Below are positions 7,804-16,267 of a stretch of DNA of 64,000 nucleotides, piece by piece. A program made the position numbers and the translations under genes. The DNA is taken from the NCBI RefSeq assembly GCF_000507245.1, contig NC_023035.1:3453570-3517569 (forward strand), given 5' to 3'. Within the stretch, counting starts at the first letter, position 1, and the number at the start of each line of letters is the position of its first letter. This DNA comes from Salinispira pacifica. GTDB taxonomy: Bacteria > Spirochaetota > Spirochaetia > DSM-27196 > Salinispiraceae. The notes beneath the pieces are model-generated. The model searched no databases and was not told the DNA's origin. It saw nothing but the letters and a program-made list of their open reading frames with translations.

Positions 7804-10329
7804 ATGGCTAAAGCAAGTAATTCTGCACCCAAAAATATCCGGAACGGCCTGGACGCCGAGACGGTTAAATGGGATTTTGCGGAAACCCTGAAATACACCA
7901 TGGGTGTAGACAGTTATTCCGCCACAGAACATGACCGTTATATGGCTCTTGCCTACGCAGTCAGAGACCGGCTCATTAACCAATGGCTTCAAACCCAGCG
8001 GACTCATCACGATAAGGATGTGAAGCGGGTGTATTATCTGTCTCTGGAATTCCTCATGGGACGTGCCATGGGAAACAATGTTATCAACTCAGGAATCGAA
8101 GGCGCCGTACGAAAGGCTCTGGACGAACTGGGATACGATTTCGAGGAACTCCGGGAACAGGAAATTGACGCAGGTCTGGGTAACGGCGGTCTGGGAAGAC
8201 TTGCTGCATGTTTCATCGACTCAATGGCCACCCTTGATCTTCCCGCCTTCGGATATGGTCTGCGGTATGACTACGGGATATTCCGTCAGGAAATTGATAA
8301 CGGATATCAGGTTGAACATCCCGATGACTGGCTTCGAAACGGGAATCCGTGGGAAATTGAACGTCCCGATATTTCCGTTGAAGTGAACTTCGGCGGACGC
8401 GTGGTTGCAACTGAGGACAACGGTAAAATCAACTACCGCTGGATCGATACAGACAGCGTCGTGGGTGTTGCATACGACCAGCCGATTGTGGGATACGGCG
8501 GAAACACGGTTAATACTCTCCGTCTGTGGGGTGCCCGTGCCAACGAAGAATTCAGTTTTTATGATTTCAATGCCGGTGATTATGCAGAAGCAGTCGCCGA
8601 CAGGGTTCAGGCGGAAAACCTGACCCGGGTATTGTATCCCAACGATACTCTCTATCTTGGTAAGGAACTGCGGCTGAAGCAGCAGTACTTCTTTGTGGCC
8701 TGTTCTTTGGCTGATATTATCCGCCGCTTTAAAAAGTCCGGTAAAAAATGGACTGAGCTTCCAAAGATGGCAGCCATACAGTTGAATGACACACACCCTT
8801 CCATTGCAGTTGCAGAACTTATGCGGGTGCTCATCGATGAAGAAGGTCTTGACTGGGACAGCGCATGGGACATTACCGTCAACACCATGGGCTACACCAA
8901 CCACACACTCATGCCCGAAGCTCTGGAAAAATGGTCGGTACCCATGTTCGAAAAGCTTCTTCCCCGGCATCTTCAGCTGATTTACGAGATCAATCACCGC
9001 TTCCTCAGCAAGGTAGCTGTGAAGTTCCCCGGCGACACCGCAAAACTCCGGGACATGAGCATTATCGAAGAAGGCGAACCCAAAATGATCCGCATGGCGT
9101 TCCTGGCCATCGTCGGTTCACACTCCGTCAACGGGGTGGCAGCTCTGCATACCGAACTTCTGAAGGCACGACTGGTACCCAACTTCGCCTCCATGTGGCC
9201 CGAGCGTTTCAACAACAAGACCAACGGGATCACCCAGCGAAGATTTCTCCTGAAATCAAATCCCCCCCTTGCCGAGCTGCTCACAGAGACCGTGGGTGAC
9301 GGCTGGATTACCCAGCTCAGTGAGCTGGAACAGATCAGAAGCAAAGCCAAAGATGCGACATTCCAGAAGAAGATCGCCAAAGTGAAACTGGAAGCCAAAA
9401 AGCGCCTGGCCGAGTATGTTGAAAAGGATTACGGCTACAAGCTGGATACATCCCACATCTTCGACATTCAGATCAAGCGTATCCATGAGTACAAGCGTCA
9501 GCTCCTGAACGCACTTCACATCATCATGCTCTACAACCGGATCAAGCGGGGCGACACCAAAGATATGGCTCCCCGAACCTTCATCTTCGGCGGAAAAGCT
9601 GCCCCCGGATATCAGATGGCCAAACTGATCATCAAGCTGATCAACAATATTGCCACGGTTATCAACAACGATCCCGATGTGAACAAATACCTGCAGGTAT
9701 ACTTCCTGGGCAACTACCGGGTAAGCCTTGCAGAGCGTCTGATCCCCGCAGCGGATGTATCCGAGCAGATTTCCACCGCCGGTACAGAGGCATCGGGTAC
9801 TGGTAACATGAAATTCATGGCCAACGGTGCACTGACCATCGGTACTCTCGATGGAGCGAATATCGAAATCAAGGAAGAAGCCGGAGATGACAACATCTTT
9901 ATCTTCGGAATGAACGCCGATGAAGTGGAAGCCCTCCGACCCGTGTACGATCCCTATCAGTACTACCTGGAAGATACGGAAATCAAGGAGGCTCTGGACC
10001 TTCTGTTCAGCGGATACTTTAACTTCGGTGAGCCGGGCATTTTCGAGCCCATCCGCCAAACACTCTTCGAGCGGGGTGACAACTACATGCACCTTGCCGA
10101 TCTGCGAAGCTACGCCGACGCCCACGATCAGGTTGTGAAAACCTATAATAACCAAAAGAAATGGCTTGAGATGTCCATCAACAATATTGCCGGATGCGGA
10201 AAGTTTTCCTCAGACCGGACAATTCATCAGTATGCTGAAGATATCTGGAATGTAAAGCCCTGCAAGGTGGAAAGAAACACCGAAGGCGATGACACTCTCA
10301 TCGAAGCTACACTCAAGGGAAAGAAGTAA
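7804..10329 (+). CDS. glgP: Glycogen/starch/maltodextrin phosphorylase
   Basis: 841-residue GT35 phosphorylase that releases glucose-1-phosphate from alpha-1,4-glucans using pyridoxal phosphate. Clear landmarks: YYLSLEFLMGRAMGNN, GLGNGGLGRLAACF, QLNDTHPSIAVAELMR, FNNKTNGITQRRF, IHEYKRQLLNALH, and the PLP-lysine segment EASGTGNMKFMANGA with GTLDGANIEI. Length is usual for bacteria. The ATG at 7804 has AGAGGAG upstream; an earlier in-frame GTG (7753) lacks one. No other glycogen gene is adjacent. A promoter and a terminator make it a single-gene unit. Confidence 0.97.
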   Translation: MAKASNSAPKNIRNGLDAETVKWDFAETLKYTMGVDSYSATEHDRYMALAYAVRDRLINQWLQTQRTHHDKDVKRVYYLSLEFLMGRAMGNNVINSGIEGAVRKALDELGYDFEELREQEIDAGLGNGGLGRLAACFIDSMATLDLPAFGYGLRYDYGIFRQEIDNGYQVEHPDDWLRNGNPWEIERPDISVEVNFGGRVVATEDNGKINYRWIDTDSVVGVAYDQPIVGYGGNTVNTLRLWGARANEEFSFYDFNAGDYAEAVADRVQAENLTRVLYPNDTLYLGKELRLKQQYFFVACSLADIIRRFKKSGKKWTELPKMAAIQLNDTHPSIAVAELMRVLIDEEGLDWDSAWDITVNTMGYTNHTLMPEALEKWSVPMFEKLLPRHLQLIYEINHRFLSKVAVKFPGDTAKLRDMSIIEEGEPKMIRMAFLAIVGSHSVNGVAALHTELLKARLVPNFASMWPERFNNKTNGITQRRFLLKSNPPLAELLTETVGDGWITQLSELEQIRSKAKDATFQKKIAKVKLEAKKRLAEYVEKDYGYKLDTSHIFDIQIKRIHEYKRQLLNALHIIMLYNRIKRGDTKDMAPRTFIFGGKAAPGYQMAKLIIKLINNIATVINNDPDVNKYLQVYFLGNYRVSLAERLIPAADVSEQISTAGTEASGTGNMKFMANGALTIGTLDGANIEIKEEAGDDNIFIFGMNADEVEALRPVYDPYQYYLEDTEIKEALDLLFSGYFNFGEPGIFEPIRQTLFERGDNYMHLADLRSYADAHDQVVKTYNNQKKWLEMSINNIAGCGKFSSDRTIHQYAEDIWNVKPCKVERNTEGDDTLIEATLKGKK

Positions 10330-10359
10330 TACTTTTTCCTTCTGATATCTATTAATTCA

Positions 10360-10392
10360 AAGCCACCCGGGTTTTCCGGGTGGCTTTTTTTT
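10360..10392 (+). terminator. glgP terminator
   Basis: Hairpin AGCCACCCGG / CCGGGTGGCT with a GTTTT loop, followed by at least seven T residues. Confidence 0.92.
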
Positions 10393-10517
10393 GCCCTCCC
10401 CGGCATTTTCCTCCCGGTAGAGTGCTCCCGGTACGGTGCGGTCTTCCCGGCACCCCGGGGCTGCGTCGGCACGGACAATCGAGTAGGGCAATAAAGGAGG
10501 AATGACCTCCTTTATTG

Positions 10518-10550
10518 TCCCTCTCACAGAACCGTACGTACGGACCTCGT
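10518..10550 (-). ncRNA. Group II intron domain V
   Basis: The catalytic hairpin of the intron: lower stem GAGCCGTA paired with TACGGTTC, two-base CG bulge, upper stem TACG/CGTA with an AGGTC loop. This is the most conserved part of group II introns and fixes the strand and the 3' boundary. Confidence 0.85.
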
Positions 10551-10569
10551 ATACGGCTCCTGTCTTCAG

Positions 10570-11859
10570 TTATCCAGCAAGCTGCCGGACAGAAATTGCG
10601 ACCTGTACCTTGTCGAGAGAAAACAGATTCATCTCTTCAAAGTGCTTGTTTTGCAGCGCCATGGCTGCAAGCGGACTTTTAGCCGATCTCCACGAACTCA
10701 TCTTGATGTGTTTGAACTCGCCTTGAAATCCCAGCTGCCGCAATCGGCGGTGCAGCCGGGAAGAGCGTTTCCAAAGTCGCAACTGAATAGCCCGCAATCG
10801 CCTGCGTACCCAGCTCATCAGCTCCCTGAATACCTTCGTACAATTTGCTATCCTGAAATAGTTAGCAAACCCGCGTAGTACTGGATTGAGTTCGTAAATT
10901 GTCGATCCCAGCGGTCTCCCGCTGTTGCGTCGGGTCAGTTTCCTGACCTTGTCCTTGAAGGCTTTCACCTTCTTTTCCTGAATCCGGGTGTGGTGACGAG
11001 AGATTACTACTCCAAGGTAGCGCACCCCCTCATACAGGTTTGTAATGTGAGTTTTCTCACGATTCACAGCCAGTCCCATTTCTTCTTCCAGAAAATGCGT
11101 TGCAGCTGCAAGCCGACGTTCCGCACCTTTTTGTGATGAAGCAAAGATGAGGATATCGTCGGCATAGCGAACTATGCGATACCCTCGTGCCATGCTCCAC
11201 TGGTCAAAGAAGTCGAGGTAGATGTTCGCGAGAAGCGGACTAATCACCCCGCCCTGGGGACTCCCTTCTTCAGTGTTCTCTTCACCAGCATCCGTCATCA
11301 CACCACTTTCAAGAAAGAGGCGTATGAGATTCAAGATGCTTCCATCGGCAACTCGTTTTCGTACTTGAGTCAGTAAAAAGTCATGCTTCAGTGTGTCAAA
11401 ACACTTCGACAAGTCCATATCCACTACCCATTCCAATTCATACCTGCGCATGAACGTAGATGCCTTATCAATTGCCTGATGTGCGCTTCTGCCCGGTCGG
11501 TATCCGTAACTGGACGGATGAAAGTCCGGGTCAAATATTGGGTTTAGAATGTCCAGTAAGGCTTGCTGGACTACCCGGTCGCGAACCGAAGGTATCCCGA
11601 GTTTCCTTACTCCTCCCCCGTCTTTGGGTATTTCCACCCTCAAGACTGGAAGCGGTCGGTAGCTCTTGTCCTTCAATTCCTTCACAAGTACATCGAGTTG
11701 CTCCGCCAGACGGTCGGCAAAGGCTTTGACGCTCACTCCGTCTACTCCGGGGGCTCCGTTCGTTGCCTTCACCTTCCTGAAAGCGGCCTCCAGCCGTGGT
11801 CTCTCGAGCATCCTGCCGTAGAGGCTGTACCAGATTTTACGATTTCCTTGTGTCTGCAT
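10570..11859 (-). CDS. Group II intron reverse transcriptase/maturase
   Basis: 429-residue intron-encoded protein that helps splice the intron RNA and copies it into DNA during retrohoming. RT landmarks: VKATNGAPGVDGVS (RT0/1), PSVRDRVVQQALLDIL, SSYGYRPGRSAHQAI, DMDLSKCFDTLKHDFLL (first Asp), SPQGGVISPLLANIYLDFFD, and the active-site VRYADDILIF. A maturase (X) domain follows (NPVLRGFANYF, then SWVRRRLRAIQLRLWK). There is no C-terminal HNH endonuclease. The frame is intact and the catalytic YADD is present, so activity is possible. Confidence 0.94.
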   Translation of the reverse strand: MQTQGNRKIWYSLYGRMLERPRLEAAFRKVKATNGAPGVDGVSVKAFADRLAEQLDVLVKELKDKSYRPLPVLRVEIPKDGGGVRKLGIPSVRDRVVQQALLDILNPIFDPDFHPSSYGYRPGRSAHQAIDKASTFMRRYELEWVVDMDLSKCFDTLKHDFLLTQVRKRVADGSILNLIRLFLESGVMTDAGEENTEEGSPQGGVISPLLANIYLDFFDQWSMARGYRIVRYADDILIFASSQKGAERRLAAATHFLEEEMGLAVNREKTHITNLYEGVRYLGVVISRHHTRIQEKKVKAFKDKVRKLTRRNSGRPLGSTIYELNPVLRGFANYFRIANCTKVFRELMSWVRRRLRAIQLRLWKRSSRLHRRLRQLGFQGEFKHIKMSSWRSAKSPLAAMALQNKHFEEMNLFSLDKVQVAISVRQLAG

Positions 11860-12624
11860 CTTCTTTCGTTTGAAACCTCGGCGGTGAAACTCCTGCTCAT
11901 TCTCTCCTCTGCAGCTGTCTCTTAGCCATTTTCCGGCAATATTCAGCTGGTCAAAAAGATACTCAGGTCAACGGTATTCTGGCTCAGCTTCCTGGTTCCC
12001 CAGTCGGCCGTGGCCACATACTCTGCTCACTTTCCAGCAACTTTCTGTTTAGGCTTCACGCTCCTTCGGTTGCATAGGCGAGCAGGCAGCGTAGCTGCCG
12101 ACCAGCCTTTTCATCGAAACAAGATTTACTAAAAACTTCGTCCCTTCGCATCCGCATCCGGCTTTTGGCCTGAATGCAGTCCTCGTCACCGGGGACGAGG
12201 TCATTCCGGTTTTCTCCTCCACACCATTACTGGCTTTCACTGGCCGGAACTTACTCACTACTACGGACTCATCTGCCACCTGCTGAAACTTCGATCTGAC
12301 TTGCATTTCTGCTTGTCGTTCCCTACCCTTTGCTGGGATTTCAACAGGTTTCCCCAGATACTGTGCGCAGTCCCTGTAAACAACGCCATCCTCAAACACA
12401 CTACAGGTCTGTTCAGGTTTCGGGCTTCGCGCTATTTTGCACGCTTACCACCCCTGTTGTGCCGTATCAGGTTCGCTTTCGCTATGTGCTGTTCACTTCC
12501 TATTGCTTCCTTCAGACCCAACCGTTGCCAGCTGCGCCCTTGCAATTCGGATTGTCTTCCTCCTGAACGAGGCGACACCGGTATCTTCCAACCGGTCGGG
12601 TATGCCTGCGCTTCGCTGGGCATA

Positions 12625-12661
12625 CAAAAAACCGCCTCCGATTTCAATCGGAAGGCGGTTT
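12625..12661 (-). terminator. Terminator-like hairpin downstream of slyD
   Basis: Stem AACCGCCTTCCGATT with AATCGGAGGCGGTT, followed on the minus strand by six T residues. It either terminates slyD or belongs to intron domain I. Some group II introns insert after terminators, which leaves the intron 5' boundary slightly open. Confidence 0.65.
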
Positions 12662-12745
12662 ATTACGCGGCATTTCAATGCACAGAATGTAAACTGGCTC
12701 GCACGTATTTTTTCAGCTGATTATATGATGAATCGGCTGGGGATA

Positions 12746-13249
12746 TCAGTGTCCGTGACCGCCGCAGCCGCAGCCGCCTCCGCCGCATCCACAACCCTGA
12801 TCCTGGTTGAGCAGATGCTCGGGGACCTCTTCAACCGAGGTAACTTTCACGGTAAACTCGATATCCTGTCCCGCCAGGGGATGGTTGGCATCCAGAGTCA
12901 CATCATCATCACCGATTTCTGTTACGGTCAATTCAGCAGGTCGACCTCCGATGGTGCTTTGAACCCGCACTCCCGGCTCCAGCCCTTCGAACCCTTCAAA
13001 GCGCTCAAGGGGAACAGTAAACACCAGATCCTCCCGGCGTTCGCCGTAGGCTTCGTCGGCGGGAATGACAAAATTCAGATCATCGCCAACAGAAGCCCCT
13101 TCAAGTCTGGAGTCCAGACCGGGAACCACGTCACCTCTTCCGAGAATGAAAGAAAACGGTCCGTTTTTATCGGAATCACCCAGCAGAACCCCGTCTGTGG
13201 TCTTAAACGTATAATCAATGGTTATTTGTGTGTTCTTTACAGCAGTCAT
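12746..13249 (-). CDS. slyD: SlyD-like FKBP peptidyl-prolyl isomerase with metal-binding tail
   Basis: 167-residue cytoplasmic prolyl isomerase/chaperone. The FKBP core has the split SlyD arrangement: ITIDYTFKTTDGVLLGDS, GRGDVVPGLDSRLEGASVGD and PADEAYGERRED. An inserted flap (residues ~70-120) is followed by LDANHPLAGQDIEFTVKV, a family signature. The C-terminus is a run of Cys, Gly and His (CGCGGGGCGCGGHGH) that should bind Ni or Zn, as in E. coli SlyD. The ATG at 13249 was chosen because the fold begins there; an in-frame TTG at 13285 is possible. The ribosome binding site is weak in both cases. Confidence 0.92.
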   Translation of the reverse strand: MTAVKNTQITIDYTFKTTDGVLLGDSDKNGPFSFILGRGDVVPGLDSRLEGASVGDDLNFVIPADEAYGERREDLVFTVPLERFEGFEGLEPGVRVQSTIGGRPAELTVTEIGDDDVTLDANHPLAGQDIEFTVKVTSVEEVPEHLLNQDQGCGCGGGGCGCGGHGH

Positions 13250-13364
13250 ACAAAAGAGAATAGTAAAATCCCCTCCGGCAATCAAGCCTATTGAAGGGGA
13301 ATATTACAGATTTTGTAAGTTATATTGCACACAGGAAAGGCGTTTCACTCCTCCCTTGCTAGAC

Positions 13365-13432
13365 CCTGCGGTACTCAGACCTGCGGATGCTCAGCTCCAC
13401 TGCGGATGTTCACCCCCTGCGGATGCTTAAGC
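13365..13432. repeat. Short degenerate direct repeats between slyD and the nucleotidyltransferase gene
   Basis: Four near-copies of CTGCGG(A/T)... spaced 15-20 bases (CTGCGGTACTCAG, CTGCGGATGCTCAG, CTGCGGATGTTCA, CTGCGGATGCTTA). No hairpin or gene is evident. Confidence 0.6.
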
Positions 13433-14332
13433 CCACAGACTCTCAGGATATTCTCCTGATTCCACCAGTGCCTGTATACTGCTCACAACTCCCGGACGAT
13501 CTTCCTGATAGGTAATCCCGAACCATTCGGCTGAACTGCGCAGCACCTTCATACTGGCATCACCGCTATTTACTGCGTCATTTGCAACAGTGGGAATGTA
13601 AAATTCACTTTTCAGGTCGGGGCCGGTGCTCCGAAGGAAACTTGCAAACATCTCCTGCATTCTGGGTAGCACTGCAGGGGTGAATCCGAAGAGATTCATG
13701 GAAACCGCCTCGTCACCGGTAAACCGTTTGCTGCTGCCATCGTCCAGGTGACTGAGTACATGGCCGGACTTTTTTTCCAGCTTGGTATGCTCGGTCATAC
13801 CGGTGAGGCATCCCTGCTCATCAACCTGACAAATTCCCCGGGAAACGGTACCGTTCTCGCTGACGGTTTTCATCAGCTGATATCCCACCATGGCGTACTC
13901 ACGATCCGTTCCGTTTCTGGATGCCAAGAACTCACCCATTACCCGGTATGCATCCTTTCCGTAAAAATCATCGGCATTTATTACTGCGAACGGTTCCTTC
14001 AGCACATCTCTGGCTGCCAGAACCGCATGGGCGGTTCCCCAGGGTTTGCTCCGGTCCTCCGGCACACTGAACCCGGCGGGCAGATCATCCATTTCCTGAA
14101 ATACATACTCACAGGGAATCCTGTCTGAGAATCGGGGAAGAACATGCTTGTCAAAATCATCCTTGATATCTCTTCTGATAACAAATACCACTTTTCCGAA
14201 TCCGGCACGTATGGCATCGAAAATCGAATACTCCAAAATGATTTCGCCGTTGGTTCCAACGGGTTCAATCTGCTTAATTCCGCCGTATCGGCTCCCCATT
14301 CCTGCCGCAAGGATTAGTAAGGTCGGTTTCAT
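13427..14332 (-). CDS. Sugar-phosphate nucleotidyltransferase
   Basis: 301-residue NTP-transferase of the glucose-1-phosphate uridylyl/thymidylyl class, making a nucleotide sugar from NTP and sugar phosphate. The N-terminal loop LAAGMGSRYGGIKQIEPVG binds the nucleotide (the G-X-G-x-R-x-x-G-x-K pattern), and VINADDFYGKDAY supplies the metal-binding Asp. WGTAHAVLAARD is the usual third motif. The ATG has AGGAGG upstream. The sugar cannot be told from sequence alone; the YGGxKQ variant is seen in uncharacterised relatives rather than classical GalU. It stands alone, with the second dispersed repeat in its leader. Confidence 0.85.
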   Translation of the reverse strand: MKPTLLILAAGMGSRYGGIKQIEPVGTNGEIILEYSIFDAIRAGFGKVVFVIRRDIKDDFDKHVLPRFSDRIPCEYVFQEMDDLPAGFSVPEDRSKPWGTAHAVLAARDVLKEPFAVINADDFYGKDAYRVMGEFLASRNGTDREYAMVGYQLMKTVSENGTVSRGICQVDEQGCLTGMTEHTKLEKKSGHVLSHLDDGSSKRFTGDEAVSMNLFGFTPAVLPRMQEMFASFLRSTGPDLKSEFYIPTVANDAVNSGDASMKVLRSSAEWFGITYQEDRPGVVSSIQALVESGEYPESLWA

Positions 14333-14368
14333 CCACCCTCCTGAGAAAAACTGTTTTTGGATTTGGAT

Positions 14369-14509
14369 AGTGCACAGAAGCTTGTGAAAAAAAGCGAATT
14401 TTCACAGAACGCTGAAGCTCACCTCTCCATGTAGTGCGGCGAAATTATGACACCACCATATTTGGACCCGCATTTCCGGAATTTTCTGTTTCACAAGCTT
14501 CGGTGCACT
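14369..14509. repeat. Palindrome-ended dispersed repeat, copy B
   Basis: A 141-bp element opening AGTGCACAGAAGCTTGTGA and closing TCACAAGCTTCGGTGCACT. Ends match copies A and C; the interior is diverged, sharing only patches such as GCGGCGAAATTATG with copy C's GCGGTGTAAAAATG. It occupies the leader of the nucleotidyltransferase gene, between its ribosome binding site and a -10-like TATACT on the minus strand (plus AGTATA at ~14533-14538). Confidence 0.85.
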
Positions 14510-14553
14510 AGTCTTGATTTACCTGAAATCAGAGTATAGCATGGCCATATGTA

Positions 14554-14581
14554 CAAAAAAACCCCGACCAAACGGTCGGGG
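14554..14581 (-). terminator. Strong terminator on the minus strand
   Basis: Perfect 8-bp stem CCCCGACC/GGTCGGGG with a four-base loop, followed on the minus strand by eight T residues. No minus-strand coding gene ends here; it closes the candidate small RNA. Confidence 0.9.
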
Positions 14582-14639
14582 CAGAATGACCCTCAAAAAG
14601 GACCCATTGTGAAGAGGAGACTCTCCAACACACTCGTAT
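14554..14639 (-). ncRNA. Candidate small RNA (~86 nt)
   Basis: A minus-strand promoter at 14646-14673 points to this stretch, which ends at a strong terminator. No open frame with a ribosome binding site lies between. A small internal hairpin (GGAGA GTCTCC) is present. I recognise no known RNA family (not SRP RNA, 6S or tRNA). Inferred from signals only. Confidence 0.5.
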
Positions 14640-14645
14640 ATATCA

Positions 14646-14673
14646 ATTATACTTCACTGATTATAGAAAACAA
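14646..14673 (-). promoter_or_regulatory. Promoter of the candidate small RNA
   Basis: Minus strand: TTGTTT (14673-14668), 16-base spacer, TATAAT (14651-14646). The start would fall near 14639. Confidence 0.55.
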
Positions 14674-14736
14674 TTATATTGCCCAAATCTCTTCAGTAAT
14701 ATCATCAAATTTTCCGGCATCCCGGGGAAACAACCC

Positions 14737-15675
14737 ATGAGTTCTTTTGATAACCCTGCTAACATCCTCGTTGCGGTACAATCCGGAAAAATGATCCGCT
14801 GGCACCTGGTGAATACAACAGGCCATATCCTGCACGAAAAAATATTCGAGCACGGCACCACGGAAATCAGCGAGGACCTGGCCCGCATTGTCTACCGTAT
14901 TCATAAATTGCGTCACGATCCCGGCCGAAGCATCGCTGCAGTGGTATTCACCAATCTGAACCGGGAAACTGCTGATATACTGAAACAGGGAATTGCCGTG
15001 AATGATCACAACTCTACGATCAGTCTCTCACCGGCCCGGGCCCTTGCTGAATTCAACACAGGACAGAACGGGCTGGATACGGACAGCGTTCTTGGTGCCG
15101 GGGGTGAAAAGCCGAAGAACGGCGGAGCAATATATCTGGTAATTGATGAGATCCTGCAAGCCTATGTTCCCGGAAGAGATGGATCCGATGATTTCCTGTT
15201 TACCCCGGAATCCATGATACTTCGCTCCGGGGGATATCTTCACCCGGCACAGGCCAGAGGAAGTGCCGGTGCGGAATTCAGCCAACTCCTGCTCACCGAC
15301 TCCCTGTCTTTCTCGTCACCTGAGGGTCCTCTGGAGGTTCAGGCTCGCTTCCGAAGCCGACTCAGAAGAGGTGAAAAGGATGCCCGGGAATACTACTCAC
15401 GATATTGTGAAAACCTGGCGGTACTGTGCATAAACCTGAACGATGTTTTCCCACACCGGAAGATACTGCTCTATGGTCCTCTTGTTTCTTCCGACCCCAT
15501 GTTCCGGCAATCCATACGGGAAAAGATTGGAAGAGTGATGTATCCTGTGGATGCCGAATCACTTGCGGGATCAGTTACAACGGGCCTGGATTACCTCAGA
15601 AGCCTGAGCTCCGGTGCAGGGATTTGGTTCGGTCGAATGGGCGGCTCTATCGAGTCCAGTAAAAAGGATGAATAA
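14737..15675 (+). CDS. Uncharacterised protein with a possible sugar-kinase-like (ROK/ASKHA) fold
   Basis: 312 residues, no signal peptide. The N-terminus (NILVAVQSGKMIRWHLVNTTGHILHE) and the C-terminal stretch (YCENLAVLCINLNDVFPHRKILLYGPLVSSDPMF, then VTTGLDYLRS) resemble the two ends of ROK-family sugar kinases or repressors. The usual catalytic DxGxT and phosphate loops are absent, so any kinase activity is doubtful. I offer the fold as an inference only. It overlaps the next gene by one base (TAATG), so the two are co-expressed. A GGGGAAA lies upstream of the ATG. Confidence 0.75.
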   Translation: MSSFDNPANILVAVQSGKMIRWHLVNTTGHILHEKIFEHGTTEISEDLARIVYRIHKLRHDPGRSIAAVVFTNLNRETADILKQGIAVNDHNSTISLSPARALAEFNTGQNGLDTDSVLGAGGEKPKNGGAIYLVIDEILQAYVPGRDGSDDFLFTPESMILRSGGYLHPAQARGSAGAEFSQLLLTDSLSFSSPEGPLEVQARFRSRLRRGEKDAREYYSRYCENLAVLCINLNDVFPHRKILLYGPLVSSDPMFRQSIREKIGRVMYPVDAESLAGSVTTGLDYLRSLSSGAGIWFGRMGGSIESSKKDE

Positions 15676-16139
15676 TGAACAATTCAATCAGCCTCCGGCT
15701 GACACATGCTCGGTTCCGGAGAATCATTCGCGGCACTCTGCCCGGTATTATTCTGCTTGGAATTATTCTGCTCTTCCCGGTATCATGTTCCCGGGGAAAT
15801 GACAGTGCCGACGGAGCAGCCAGAAGATTCCTTCAGGCACTGCAGGGATACAATTTTGCAGAGGCAGCGGAAGTCTCCCTGGACAACACAGCAGGTCTTC
15901 TGTTGTTTATGGAAAAGATGCATGAAACTGCTGCGGAACAGGGAGAGACAATTTCCCTGCCTATCCCGCCGGCAAACCGGGAGATTATGCTGGTATCCGA
16001 AGAAGCAAGAACCGGCTATCGGCGCATGAGGTACCGTATCGGCGAAACGCTGATGGTTTTGAATGCATTTGAGTCCGACGGGAGGTGGTTCATTGAACTG
16101 CCCCGGGAAAGCTGGGTGATTGGTGAAGAGGAGCCTTGA
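15675..16139 (+). CDS. Small lipoprotein
   Basis: 154 residues. An N-terminal basic segment and a hydrophobic helix (GIILLGIILLFPVSC) end in a lipobox Cys near residue 38. The mature part begins with a linker (RGNDSADGAARRFLQALQGYNFAEAAEV) and looks like a DUF4878/NTF2-type fold, in which a helical pair precedes a curved sheet (YRRMRYRIGETLMVLNAFESDGRWFIELP). Function unknown. It is translationally coupled to the gene before it, suggesting that the pair work together at the envelope. Confidence 0.8.
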   Translation: MNNSISLRLTHARFRRIIRGTLPGIILLGIILLFPVSCSRGNDSADGAARRFLQALQGYNFAEAAEVSLDNTAGLLLFMEKMHETAAEQGETISLPIPPANREIMLVSEEARTGYRRMRYRIGETLMVLNAFESDGRWFIELPRESWVIGEEEP

Positions 16140-16267
16140 AGCCCGTAAGCCCCATGGCGCTTACTCAGGCCGGACGGACTGATCATAGCAGACTAATCGC
16201 TCAGGACGGACGGGCTGTTCATACCAGGCTGTTCATGGCAGACTGACGGCTCATGCAGGACGGACTT
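16140..16267. other. Non-coding gap with degenerate GGACGGAC/CAGACT repeats
   Basis: This space between convergent genes is filled with imperfect repeats (GGACGGACTGATCATAGCAGACT-like, several variants of GGCTGTTCAT and CTCAGGACGGAC). No clear hairpin with a T-tract is visible. Confidence 0.5.

Larger units (their letters stand above)
10478..12703 (-). mobile_element. Group II intron with its own reverse transcriptase
   Basis: On the minus strand, domain V is recognisable at about 10518-10550 (GAGCCGTA ... CG bulge ... TACGGTTC). A domain VI hairpin follows (AATAAAGGAGG / CCTCCTTTATT) and the 3' end reads CCCTACTCGAT, ending near 10478. Structured RNA typical of domains I-III precedes the maturase gene. 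The 5' end is probably GTGCGAGCC at 12703, because group II introns begin GTGYG. A less likely alternative is just after a terminator-like hairpin at 12625-12661. The intron lies 42 bases past the slyD stop, outside any gene. Confidence 0.8.

Noticed and set aside
12049-12399. A 116-codon frame upstream of the maturase
   Set aside because: It lies in group II intron RNA domains and has no recognisable protein features.
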